Positions 42,717 through 51,899 are shown, counted from the stretch's first letter. The stretch: DNA of 52,457 bases from Clostridia bacterium (GCA_017471765.1 JAFURT010000030.1:1-52457), one strand, 5' to 3'. Translations and numbers: made by a program. The notes: generated by a model not told the origin, from the letters alone.

Positions 42717-44351
42717 TTACTTCAACGCATTGTTTACTTCCGTGGTGATCTGGTCGCCTCCCATGCGCTTCCATTCCGCCACAAAGGTGTCGAAATAGTC
42801 GATGGGCTTTTCACCGGTGATAATGGCCTGGAAGGTCTCGTTCTCAAAGGTGAGAAGCTGCGCCCAGTAGGTGTTCATGCCGGCGGTGTTGGCACCACCC
42901 CAGGCGTTGCGGATGTAGTTGTCGGTGGAGAAATAGTTTTCATACACCGCCTCTAAGGCGCCGCCGGGGCCGTACACGATGTTCATGGACCAGTCGTCCT
43001 TATTTTCCGAACCGTTTACCCGGTAGTTCTGCATGGAGTCGAACCGTTCCTTGTACAGCTGGTTGAGGGAGCTGGTGTCGCCCGAGGCCAGCACATCCTT
43101 AAATTTGAGATACATATTCATGTTTTCATTGGCGTTGCTCAGCTTGGGATAGAAATAGTTGTGCAGCTCAATGCCCGATTCAGAGACGCCAAAGGTGGAA
43201 TACTCGTTGTCGATTTTATCGGTATACATATTAAACAGCTTCATTACGGCGTCGGGATGCTGGCAGGCACTGGTGATATACCAATAGGTGTTGGCCGCCG
43301 TCTCGATCTGACTGGGAGCTACCTCTCCGGTAGCCGAAGGCAGGGGACAAGCTACCCATTCGCCGCCGGTCTTTTTCCAGGCGTTCTTGATCAGTACGCC
43401 GGATACATAGTTTGCCATGGCCACGCCCATACGGTTGTAGCCCATCAACTCCACGATACGGTCGTCGCCGGCATTGTAGTAGGTGGGGCTGATGTAGCCC
43501 AGCTTATACCAGTTCGCCAGCGTTTGCAGGGCTGTTTTCATCTCCGGCTGAATAGAGCTGTAAGCATATTTGCCATCCTTCTCTGTCCAGATTGCTTTGT
43601 AAGCACCAAGACTGTTCATCAGGCCCTTGATGCTGCCCGTCCAGGCCTCATTACTGACGCCCAGAGGGATGTAGTTGTCCTCGCCGGTGCCGGCGGGGTC
43701 ATCCTCCTTAAAGGATTTCAGCACCGCCTCCAGATCGTCAATAGTGCGGGGAATATCCAGGCCCAGATTATCCAGCCAATCCTTGCGAATCCACATGATG
43801 TAGGCGTTGGACTCGTGGCCGGCGGGCTGGACAATGCCGAAACGGCGGCCGTTCACCGTCACCAGCTCCTGTGCGGCACCGTTATCGCTGGCCAGGATGG
43901 CCTTGTTCGCCTGGGACAAGTACTGGTCGGCATAGTCGGTGATGTCTTTCAGCTGACCTTCCTTATGCAACCAATCAAAATTATCCGCCGTGCCGAAGAA
44001 ATAGTCCGGCATATCGCCCGAGCTGAGCATAAGCTGGAACTTCTCCGCATATTCGGAATTGGGTACCGTCCATTTGTAGGTGATCTTGATGTTATACTCT
44101 TCCAACGCCTGACGGGTCCAGACGTTGTCCTCGATAGAATCGCCATTCTCAAAGGTTATGTTGGATGCCAGGCCGCGGATAGTGGTAACCTCCACTACCT
44201 CGTCGTACTTCTTGCCGCCGGGCGTGTCGTATATAGAGTCAGTGCCGGTATCCGGTGTGCCGGATACATCGCCGCTACCCCCATTACAGCCCGCTGCAAA
44301 GGTCAGAATGATCGCTAAAACTGCCATCAGCGCAATCAATCGCTTATACAT
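42717..44351 (-). CDS. ABC transporter solute-binding lipoprotein
   Basis: A 544-residue lipoprotein with signal peptide and lipobox FAAGC (Cys22), followed by a type-1 solute-binding fold (EYNIKITYKWTVPNSEYAEKFQLMLSSGDMPDYFFG, residues about 65-100; NAYIMWIRKDWLDNLGLDIPRTIDDLEAVLKSF, about 185). The length matches the large CUT1 binding proteins for complex oligosaccharides (about 500-560). AGGAGG precedes the ATG at 44351. It should serve the MalF/MalG permeases further down the same operon; two binding proteins and two permease pairs are present. Confidence 0.92.
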   Translation of the reverse strand: MYKRLIALMAVLAIILTFAAGCNGGSGDVSGTPDTGTDSIYDTPGGKKYDEVVEVTTIRGLASNITFENGDSIEDNVWTRQALEEYNIKITYKWTVPNSEYAEKFQLMLSSGDMPDYFFGTADNFDWLHKEGQLKDITDYADQYLSQANKAILASDNGAAQELVTVNGRRFGIVQPAGHESNAYIMWIRKDWLDNLGLDIPRTIDDLEAVLKSFKEDDPAGTGEDNYIPLGVSNEAWTGSIKGLMNSLGAYKAIWTEKDGKYAYSSIQPEMKTALQTLANWYKLGYISPTYYNAGDDRIVELMGYNRMGVAMANYVSGVLIKNAWKKTGGEWVACPLPSATGEVAPSQIETAANTYWYITSACQHPDAVMKLFNMYTDKIDNEYSTFGVSESGIELHNYFYPKLSNANENMNMYLKFKDVLASGDTSSLNQLYKERFDSMQNYRVNGSENKDDWSMNIVYGPGGALEAVYENYFSTDNYIRNAWGGANTAGMNTYWAQLLTFENETFQAIITGEKPIDYFDTFVAEWKRMGGDQITTEVNNALK

Positions 44352-44386
44352 TGACAGACCTCCTTTTCATTGACAAAAGCACTGCC

Positions 44387-44413
44387 CTGTGAGGGCATAG
44401 ATCACCCTCACAG
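44387..44413 (-). promoter_or_regulatory. Intercistronic hairpin upstream of the solute-binding lipoprotein gene
   Basis: CTGTGAGGG, a 9-nt loop and CCCTCACAG, 36 bp before the lipoprotein start on the minus strand and just after the phosphatase gene. No clear U tract follows. Confidence 0.6.
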
Positions 44414-44430
44414 GTACACAGTCGTCTTTA

Positions 44431-45834
44431 TCAGGTATACTCGATCAGGTTTTTCTTGATAGCCGCCAACTCTGCCTCGGTCATGCCAATATCCAGCAGA
44501 TATTTGGTGACATTCTGCTGCCAGTTGCCGGTGGAATACTTATCGATTCCCTTTACCAGCGGAAGGAAGAAATTAGAATGCATCACCGAAGGCTTGTGGT
44601 CGCCGTTGGCGGAGAAGAAGGACAAATCATACTCCCGGAAGATGTCCTCCTCGCTCATGCCACACAGTGCCTGCAGCAGGAAGGCCACCGTGCCGGTGCG
44701 GTCACGGCCTACCGAGCAGTGGAACAGGATGGGATAATTATCTTCATCCGCAAACACACGCATGATCTTCACCAAAGCTGCGTGGTTGGACTCCAGGTAG
44801 ATGCTACCATCGCTCTGGCCGTAGTAAGGAGAGGAGATGTTGATATAGTTCACCGTCGGCCCCAGTGAGCTGGTGCCGGAATTGCCCTCATCCGGCTTGC
44901 GCAGATCCAGCTCCGTCTTGACCTTCAGTACGTTGAGACTGTAATCGATGCCCTTTTGGGTTATGTTGTCCAACAGCCCGGTGCGGAATAGCATCCCCTG
45001 CTTCATCCGACCACCGTCTGCAGTCTTCCAGCCGCCCATATCCCGGGTATTGGTCACGCCCTCGATGTAGACGGTACGGGGGGTGGCGGCGGTGGTGAAG
45101 GAATATACGTCACTCTTCACCTTATCGCCCCACACCTTCCAATAATAGGTGGTGCCGCCCTTGAGGCCGTCCAGCACCAGCGACTTACCGGTGACCGTAT
45201 AGGCCTCTGCGTTAGCAAAGCGGTTGTTCTCTGCCAACAGCAACGTATAGCTACTGTCATCTCCCTCCCAGGCAAAGGTCACCTTGGCCGGTGCGTATTT
45301 GTCGCTCAGCAGGTCAAAGTACTTATCGCAACCGGTGAGAGTGTACTCCTCCGATACAAAGGAGAGAATGAGATCGTTCGTAATCTGCACATTCTTTGTG
45401 CCGTTGGCGGGGGTCTTCAAGGCAATCTCCACCTTCCAGTTGGCATCCTCTGCGGGAGCAGAGGCAGTTGGCGTAGTCGATTTTTGGGTAGTCGTAGTCC
45501 CCTTGGCGGTAGTCTGCTTGCCAGTGGTGGTTGCCGTCCCACCGCCAGTCTTGGTAGGCACTTTGGTTCCGCCCTGACCGGTTGTTTCCGTTTTACCGGC
45601 AGAATCCGTGCCGCCGGTAGTGGCGTCGGTCTCCTCCAAAGGGGGCGCGCTATCCGTTGTCGTCCCGTCACCGTCCTGTGCAGAGGGGGCGGTAGTGGTG
45701 GTCACGGAAGAGTTATCGGAAAATGGCTCCTCCCCGCCGTCTGAGACGGCAGGGGTGCCGCCGCAGGCGGTCAGCACAAGGCCGAATGCCAGCAGCAAGC
45801 AGACACAGGATACCCATTTACGAAAACGAAACAT
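44431..45834 (-). CDS. Lipoprotein tyrosine-phosphatase-like enzyme with Ser/Thr-rich linker
   Basis: A 467-residue surface lipoprotein: lipobox LTAC (Cys24), a long Thr/Ser/Lys linker (about 25-135, like the linker of the neighbouring lectin protein), a beta-sandwich (Big_5/Fn3-like, about 140-245, KTPANGTKNVQITNDLILSF ... TYYWKVWGDKVKSDVYSF), then a Y_phosphatase3/IphP-type domain. The family N-motif VTNTRDMGGW (about 255) and the active-site loop HCSVGRDRTGT (CX5R, Cys about 372) are intact. Such enzymes hydrolyse phosphotyrosine, phosphoinositides or inositol phosphates. A cell-surface phosphatase inside a sugar-import operon is odd; it may remove phosphate from an extracellular substrate. 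Confidence 0.85.
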   Translation of the reverse strand: MFRFRKWVSCVCLLLAFGLVLTACGGTPAVSDGGEEPFSDNSSVTTTTAPSAQDGDGTTTDSAPPLEETDATTGGTDSAGKTETTGQGGTKVPTKTGGGTATTTGKQTTAKGTTTTQKSTTPTASAPAEDANWKVEIALKTPANGTKNVQITNDLILSFVSEEYTLTGCDKYFDLLSDKYAPAKVTFAWEGDDSSYTLLLAENNRFANAEAYTVTGKSLVLDGLKGGTTYYWKVWGDKVKSDVYSFTTAATPRTVYIEGVTNTRDMGGWKTADGGRMKQGMLFRTGLLDNITQKGIDYSLNVLKVKTELDLRKPDEGNSGTSSLGPTVNYINISSPYYGQSDGSIYLESNHAALVKIMRVFADEDNYPILFHCSVGRDRTGTVAFLLQALCGMSEEDIFREYDLSFFSANGDHKPSVMHSNFFLPLVKGIDKYSTGNWQQNVTKYLLDIGMTEAELAAIKKNLIEYT

Positions 45835-45854
45835 CTTTTGTCCTCCTCCAGAGT

Positions 45855-48800
45855 TTATTTCGCCTTGGCAGTGCGGCGGGTAGCCAGCACCACAGCCAGG
45901 GCGGCCAACAGCAAGACCATAATGGGTAGCACAGAAGCGCTACCGGTATCGGGAGAGGTGTTGTCATCATCCGCAGGCGGGGTGTTCTCGGTAATCTCCT
46001 CGTCGGTCTCAACCAACGAGAAGGAGCCGCCTGCAACAGCCTTGAAGGATACACGAGCACCCTTGACTGCAACCACAGCGGTGGCCGTGGTGCCATTGTC
46101 GTAGGTCATAGTGACCTTATAGCGGTCGCCGTCCTTTGCGCTGTCGGGCAGGTCTACGGTGACAATGTACTCGCCATCGGAGCCCAGCTCATAGGCCTCA
46201 AAGGTCAGCCAATCCTCAGCCGCCAGATCAAAGGCAATACCGTTCTCTGCCTGATAGTTATCCAACAAGATGTGGACATAATAGGGCAGGGTCTCACCGC
46301 CGATGGTGACGCCATTCTCGCTACGGAGCAACGCATACACCTGCCGGCGCACGGTGGCCAGATCCGCCACCGCTTCATCGGAGACCAACGCCTGCTGTGC
46401 CTCGGTCAGAGCCTCCCAGGCATCGATCACGATCAGGGCATCATACAGGTTGTCCTCGTTGACCTCGGTACCGAAAGCGGCGATGTCCTTTTCAAACTCG
46501 ATGGAGTCATAGGTCAGCTCCACAGCTGCCAGGAACTCGTTGATAGCCGCCTGCATAGCATCCTTAGCAGCAGAAGCCTCCGCAAAGGTCACGTCGGGCT
46601 TGGCCTTTACTGCCTCGGCGGTAGCGATGGCCGCACGTAGAGCCTCAAAAGCGCTGGCAGGGGCACGGTTCTCCTCGGTCTCGGCCAGCAACGTTTCCGC
46701 CTGTTGGATGAGGGTGTTCAGCGCGCCAAAAGAAACCTTAGCGCCGGTAGTATCCTGATAGACATCCACCTCACCGTAGGCGCCATTGGTGTACAGGTTC
46801 ATGGTCACGGTGTTGCCGCCTCCCAGCAGACGGTCAAAATCAGACCAGATACCCTCGTACTCGTTGACGATCAGATCCTTGCCGTCCAGCGTGAAGTACC
46901 AGCTACCATCGGCGTTGCGACCCAGCTTGAACTCCGCCCACTCGCCATCTTTGAAGTCCTTGAAGGCGTCAGCGAAGCTATCGCCGGCCAGTGTGCCGGT
47001 GAAGAGCTGCTTGTTCTTGCCTTCACCGTCCCATCCCTTGCCGGAAACGCTCTCCACCACACGGATATCTGCCTTGTAGTCCAGCCAGAACACGGCACAG
47101 ACGCCGTCGCCAGCCAGACGGTTGGCTCCGCTGTTGGAGAAGACCAGCGAAAACCACTCGAAATTCTGAGAAGGATCCACACACACCTTAAAAGTGAGAT
47201 TGACGGGGTTGACCACCGTATTGACCTGGCTGCCGGCGATGGGGAGCACCGCATGAATCGTCTCGGCATCCAGATTTTCAAAAGTCGCACCGTTCTGCGC
47301 CAGCCAGTCGAAGGCAATGGGGGTATCGTCCACCACCACAGCGGAGGCAAAACGGGATACCACATCGGTCAGCTCTGCCAGCATCTCGTCCAACATCGCC
47401 TGGGTTACGCCCTGAGTGCGGTAAACCTTGATAGCCTTATCAATGGCCGCCTTCATCTCGTCATAGTTGGCCTGCGGCACCTGACCGGGGGCGGTACCCA
47501 CGCTAGCCTTGGCAAACATATTCTGAGCAGACTGGAGAATGGTCGCCAGGTCACCGAAGTTACAGGATTCCACAACGGCCGCCTTGAAGGTGTCGATAGC
47601 TCCCTGCAGGTCGTCGATGGCGGCGGTGATCACAGAAGCAGAGGGATCCTTGCTCTCCGCCACAGCCACAGCCGCCTTACCGGCCACAGCCAAAGCATCC
47701 TTGGCCTCCTGAGAGACCTGACCGTAGTTCACACCTACGGTGGTGTTGTTATACAGATTCTTGGCCACCTGAATCTTCAGATCCAGCTTAGCCAGGTCGC
47801 CATCGGAGGCGCCACCTTCGTCCGCATCTGCCAGATCACGGATCTGCAGGTTGCCGGTGTGTCCGTTGGCACCAATGACAATATAACCTGTCTCGCCGTC
47901 CAGCAGACCGTTCAGGGTAGCCAGGTTATCGGCGTCGATTCCATCCAGCATCTCGGCACCGTCCACCTTGATGGACCACTGACCGGAGGTCTTACTAATG
48001 GATACCTTGTGCCACACATCATCGTTGACCAGCGCCGTAGCGATGCCGCCCACACGATTGACCCAAGGGGCGTTGTTCCAGCCGGCGGCCTCGGTCTGGG
48101 TAATCAGACGGGCTTCAGCTGATCCGTCTGTCTTAGCCAGCACCTTCAAACCGGTGCCATGGCAGAAATCATAGAAGAAATCATCCCCCTCGGGGAACAC
48201 TGCGGCGGCATTACCGATGTTCATGAAGAACCAATCCTGAATACCGGACGCCTTGTACTCGAACTCCACGCCTGCCTCCAGATTGCCTGTCATGTAGTGG
48301 CTGTTGGTAATGCCTACGGTAGAGTAGACATCCGTCTCCAGATCATACGTCCACGCCTCGCCACGGGAAGAGAAGTTCAGCCCGCCAGACGCAACAGAGC
48401 CGGAATCACCACCCGCCGCATTCTCGCGGATGCTCACGTTGCCGGTGTGTCCGTTGGCACCAATGACAATATAACCTGTCTCGCCGTCCAGCAGACCGTT
48501 CAGGGTAGCCAGGTTAGCGGCATCCATTCCCTCCAGCATATCCACGCCGTCCACCTTGATGGACCACTGACCACTGGCCTTGCTGATGGATACCTTGTGC
48601 CAGGTGGTGCCGTCATGGAAGTTAGCCGCCACGCCGGACTTCATGTTCTTCCAAGGAGCCCCGTTCCAGCCAGCGGCCTCAGTCTGGGTGATTAGACGAG
48701 CTTCCGCAGAGCCGTCGGTCTTGATCAGCAGTTTCAAACCGGTGCCATGGCAGAAATCATAGAAGAAGTCATCCCCCTCGGGGAACACCGCACTGGCGTT

Positions 48801-51662
48801 ACCGATGTTCATGAAGAACCAATCCTGAATGCCGGAGGACAGGAACTCGAATTCCACGCCTGCCTCCAGATTGCCTGTCATGTAGTGGGTGTTAGTGATG
48901 CCCACAGTGGAGTACACCTTAGTCTCCATATCATAGGCCCAAGCCTCGCCGCGAGAGGCGAAGGTCAGCTCGCCCTCGGGAATGACGGGGGTGTCCGGCT
49001 GGTCGCCGGTTGCTTTGATCTCCCGGACTTGCAACGCGCCGGCATAGGCGTTAGAACCGATGACGATGTAGCCCATTTCGCCGTCCAGCTTGCTATTCAG
49101 GGTTTCCAGGTTAGCGGCATCGATATTGTCCAGCAACTCGCGCCCGTCAATCTTCACCGACCACTTGCCGGAGGCCTTGCTGATGGATACCTTGTGCCAC
49201 ACATTATCGTTGACCAGCTTGGAAGCAATGCCGCCCACCGTATTCTTCCAGGGGGCGCTCTCCCAACCGGCAGACTCGGTCTTGGTGATCAAACGGGCCT
49301 CGGCGGCGCCGTCCGTCTTTGCCATCACCTTCAGGCCGGTGCCGTGGCAGAAGTCATAGAAGAAGTCGTCGCCAGCCGGGAACACGGCGTCGGCGTTACC
49401 GATGTTCATAAAGAACCAATCCTGGATGCCGGAGGCTTTATACTCGAACTCCACACCCTCTTCCAGGTTGCCCGTGATGTAATGGCTGTTGGTGATGCCT
49501 ACGGTGGAGTACACATCGGCCTCCAGATCGTATGCCCACGCCTCGCCACGGGAGCCGAAGGTCAGCTTGCTCTTTGCCGGAACATCCTCGTCGGTGGCCA
49601 CCTTCACGCTGAAGGCACCGGTGCCACTGGCAGAGTAGAAGGTGAGGAAGGTGGCAGCGCCGCCCACCAGCTCGGTCATATCCCCATCGAAGCCCGCATA
49701 GGCGTTCTTGGAGATGCAGGTGCCATCCACATAGATGTCCCACTCACCGAAGTTGTTGGTGATCCGCAGGGTGTGCCAACCGCTGTTCAATGCGGTAACG
49801 GCAGGGCCGTCATGCAATGTCTGGGTAGCTGCAGCGGATTCCCAGCCAAAGCCTTCATAGCCATTGACCATACGGGCGGTCACATTGCCATTTGCCCACA
49901 GTAGAGTGCGCAGACCCACGCCCTCGCCCAGGGTAGAGGCCGCCCGGTTATCCACCGAGATGCCCAGCCAGTCGCCCACATTCTCGTCAATGCGGAAGGC
50001 GATCTCCAGGTCGTTGCCCTGATAGCGGGTGTAGGCGGTGTTACCGGTTGCGGACAGGGTGATGGCGGTGATGCCGGTCTCCTCGTCCAGCTGGGTAGCC
50101 GCAGCAGAGCCGCTGAAGTCCAGCGCACTGATAGCACTGGCGTTATACGCCGGAGCTGCCGGAAGCACACCTGTAGTGCGGTAGATGTCGTGGGTTTCCG
50201 CTGTGTCCACATATGTGTCCAGATTTTCCGGCGTCCACTCGAAATACACCAAATAGGCCTCGGGGGCCTCGCTGAAATCTGCAGCGTTGGTGTACAGGTC
50301 GATCATGGGCCAACGGGAGCGCACATGCTCACGCAGCACCATCGCCGTGGCCTTGGCGGTACCGGCAGCAGAAGTAACGATCACATCCGGCACGGGATAG
50401 ATGCCTCGCAGGCCACCGTCCTTCTCCTCCTTGGACACCTCCGGCAGGCTGTCAGCAGGCACAGAGACCCAGCCGGACAATTTGTTGGAGCCACTGTTCA
50501 GCATGGCGGCGCCGGAGAAGGCCAGCTCGCCCACCTGGATAGTCAGGTTGGCATCGCTGCTCTTGGTATAAGAACCGCCGTATGTAATGATGCGGCTGTC
50601 GCCCACGCTGTCCCAGCCGAACTGCAGAACGAAATCGTCCTCAGCCGCCTCGGAATAGGCAATGCTCTTGTTGTCGCGGGCCAGGTTGCCGTAAATACGG
50701 CCATCCTCACCGTAGGTAATAAAGGTCAGGTAGTCCATACCGGTGGAAACCGGCTCGATGGCTCGGGTACGGGGGTCATAGCGGGCGACCAGGGAGGAGT
50801 TGCCGTTATCCCAGGCGTTGCCCTCGCCGGTGAGCAGTACATAGCCGTACTCGTCAATGGCCAGGCCACGGGAGCGCCATACATACTGGTTGTTATTACC
50901 TGCTACTCGCTCAACAGAGCCGTCGGTATTGATCTGATACAGTGTGCCGCCACGAATAGCCACACCGATCAGCGGCACATCCGTAGCAACACTGTAGGTC
51001 AACGCATACACTACGCCGGTCTTATCAACCGCTACGCTCTGCAGGCCGCCCAGACCGGAAGCCACCACGGTCACCTCGCCGGTAGCCTTTTCCCACTTCT
51101 TGATGACGCCGTTCTCACAGGCAACATACACATTGTCGCTGCCGTCAACAAAGCAGTCGTTGGGACGCACCAGATCGGGGATGATCTTCGTGGTGGTGCC
51201 GGCTGCCAGGTCATAAAGTCCCACGTAGCCGCCCTCGTCATAGCAAACACAATAGGCCAGCTTGTCATCGCTGGTCATGGCCAAGCCGAAGATAGCGCCG
51301 GTCTCCATTTTGATGGTCTCTTCCTCAGACAGCAGGGAAATATACCCAAAAGCATCCTTATACCGGACAGAGATGGTTCCCTTGCTATAAGAAGAGGTGT
51401 ACAGGTTGCCCTTCGAGTCCATAGCGGTACCGAAGGAATAGGTGGCGCTGTCATCCACCACAAAATAGCCGTAGGGCAGGCCGTCCTTCAGGCCCTGGTC
51501 ATACCCTTCGGGCAGAGTCTTGTCTGTGTTGATGCTGGGGTCAATAATGGGGTCTGTTCCTGCAATGACCGCCGAGGACATCAGCGGAAACTGAGCCAGC
51601 ACCAAGCCAAAGCAGGCCAGTATACTCAGCATCGACAGACCAAGCTTAAATCGTTTTTTCAT
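45855..51662 (-). CDS. Giant sortase-anchored surface protein with beta-propeller and five lectin-like modules
   Basis: A 1935-residue cell-wall protein. Order of parts: signal peptide (1-33); SMP-30/NHL-like beta-propeller (about 45-350: VRPNDCFVDGSDNVYVACENG, RGLAIDEYGYVLLTGEG); a lectin-like module (about 511-690); three ~195-residue lectin-like repeats beginning FxSRGEAWxYDxExxVYSTVGIT (about 697, 897 and 1090); two FIVAR-like helical segments (about 1287-1445); a fifth lectin-like module (about 1450-1645); another helical segment (about 1645-1780); a beta domain (about 1790-1885); and the sorting signal SPDTG (about 1903), hydrophobic stretch and RRTAKAK. ATG 51662 follows AAGGAGTGA. It is the first gene of the 23-kb operon, behind a ~200-nt leader. 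Predicted role: multivalent glycan capture. Confidence 0.85.
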   Translation of the reverse strand: MKKRFKLGLSMLSILACFGLVLAQFPLMSSAVIAGTDPIIDPSINTDKTLPEGYDQGLKDGLPYGYFVVDDSATYSFGTAMDSKGNLYTSSYSKGTISVRYKDAFGYISLLSEEETIKMETGAIFGLAMTSDDKLAYCVCYDEGGYVGLYDLAAGTTTKIIPDLVRPNDCFVDGSDNVYVACENGVIKKWEKATGEVTVVASGLGGLQSVAVDKTGVVYALTYSVATDVPLIGVAIRGGTLYQINTDGSVERVAGNNNQYVWRSRGLAIDEYGYVLLTGEGNAWDNGNSSLVARYDPRTRAIEPVSTGMDYLTFITYGEDGRIYGNLARDNKSIAYSEAAEDDFVLQFGWDSVGDSRIITYGGSYTKSSDANLTIQVGELAFSGAAMLNSGSNKLSGWVSVPADSLPEVSKEEKDGGLRGIYPVPDVIVTSAAGTAKATAMVLREHVRSRWPMIDLYTNAADFSEAPEAYLVYFEWTPENLDTYVDTAETHDIYRTTGVLPAAPAYNASAISALDFSGSAAATQLDEETGITAITLSATGNTAYTRYQGNDLEIAFRIDENVGDWLGISVDNRAASTLGEGVGLRTLLWANGNVTARMVNGYEGFGWESAAATQTLHDGPAVTALNSGWHTLRITNNFGEWDIYVDGTCISKNAYAGFDGDMTELVGGAATFLTFYSASGTGAFSVKVATDEDVPAKSKLTFGSRGEAWAYDLEADVYSTVGITNSHYITGNLEEGVEFEYKASGIQDWFFMNIGNADAVFPAGDDFFYDFCHGTGLKVMAKTDGAAEARLITKTESAGWESAPWKNTVGGIASKLVNDNVWHKVSISKASGKWSVKIDGRELLDNIDAANLETLNSKLDGEMGYIVIGSNAYAGALQVREIKATGDQPDTPVIPEGELTFASRGEAWAYDMETKVYSTVGITNTHYMTGNLEAGVEFEFLSSGIQDWFFMNIGNASAVFPEGDDFFYDFCHGTGLKLLIKTDGSAEARLITQTEAAGWNGAPWKNMKSGVAANFHDGTTWHKVSISKASGQWSIKVDGVDMLEGMDAANLATLNGLLDGETGYIVIGANGHTGNVSIRENAAGGDSGSVASGGLNFSSRGEAWTYDLETDVYSTVGITNSHYMTGNLEAGVEFEYKASGIQDWFFMNIGNAAAVFPEGDDFFYDFCHGTGLKVLAKTDGSAEARLITQTEAAGWNNAPWVNRVGGIATALVNDDVWHKVSISKTSGQWSIKVDGAEMLDGIDADNLATLNGLLDGETGYIVIGANGHTGNLQIRDLADADEGGASDGDLAKLDLKIQVAKNLYNNTTVGVNYGQVSQEAKDALAVAGKAAVAVAESKDPSASVITAAIDDLQGAIDTFKAAVVESCNFGDLATILQSAQNMFAKASVGTAPGQVPQANYDEMKAAIDKAIKVYRTQGVTQAMLDEMLAELTDVVSRFASAVVVDDTPIAFDWLAQNGATFENLDAETIHAVLPIAGSQVNTVVNPVNLTFKVCVDPSQNFEWFSLVFSNSGANRLAGDGVCAVFWLDYKADIRVVESVSGKGWDGEGKNKQLFTGTLAGDSFADAFKDFKDGEWAEFKLGRNADGSWYFTLDGKDLIVNEYEGIWSDFDRLLGGGNTVTMNLYTNGAYGEVDVYQDTTGAKVSFGALNTLIQQAETLLAETEENRAPASAFEALRAAIATAEAVKAKPDVTFAEASAAKDAMQAAINEFLAAVELTYDSIEFEKDIAAFGTEVNEDNLYDALIVIDAWEALTEAQQALVSDEAVADLATVRRQVYALLRSENGVTIGGETLPYYVHILLDNYQAENGIAFDLAAEDWLTFEAYELGSDGEYIVTVDLPDSAKDGDRYKVTMTYDNGTTATAVVAVKGARVSFKAVAGGSFSLVETDEEITENTPPADDDNTSPDTGSASVLPIMVLLLAALAVVLATRRTAKAK
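47810..49580. repeat. Three ~590-bp direct repeats inside the giant surface-protein gene
   Basis: Units of about 590 bp start near 47810, 48400 and 48985. Long blocks are nearly identical at DNA level, for example 47848-47935 and 48439-48523 (encoding TGYIVIGANGHTGN), and 48150-48240 against 48740-48830. This points to recent tandem duplication and possible repeat-number variation by recombination. Confidence 0.8.
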
Positions 51663-51870
51663 CGTATCACTCCTTGCTTAGAAATCGGCTATACTTAAAC
51701 GCTGTGTGCCACCGGCCACGGCGCAACGGACTATATACGTTCTATCCCTCCTTCTTGCGTTCGCCCGGATAAAACAGAACGCCGCCAAAGCGGTCATTCA
51801 CGCCATCTGGTGACCGTTTCGGTAGGGGTCCCTTTTCCCTCCGGGAAAAGAGTTTTCTTCTTCTCCCCCT

Positions 51871-51899
51871 ATTTTAACATTATCGGTAATGTTTTGCAA
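51871..51899 (-). promoter_or_regulatory. Promoter of the 23-kb glycan operon with operator in the spacer
   Basis: On the minus strand TTGCAA (51894-51899) and TAAAAT (51871-51876) are 17 bp apart. The spacer is almost entirely the palindrome AACATTATCGGTAATGTT (51876-51893, two 7-bp arms with a central CG), whose core also lies at 25781-25794. Repressor binding would cover both promoter elements. Confidence 0.75.

Noticed and set aside
47810-49580. CRISPR-like periodic repeats
   Set aside because: The repeats are ~590-bp coding modules within one open reading frame, not short repeats with spacers.
23516-51698. Very long open frames on the + strand opposite the minus-strand operons (for example 24213-25790, 29896-31110, 46704-48122 and 50190-51698)
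   Set aside because: They lie wholly antisense to well-supported genes, lack ribosome binding sites, and their His/Gln/Gly-rich translations show no family features; they arise from GC-rich codon use.
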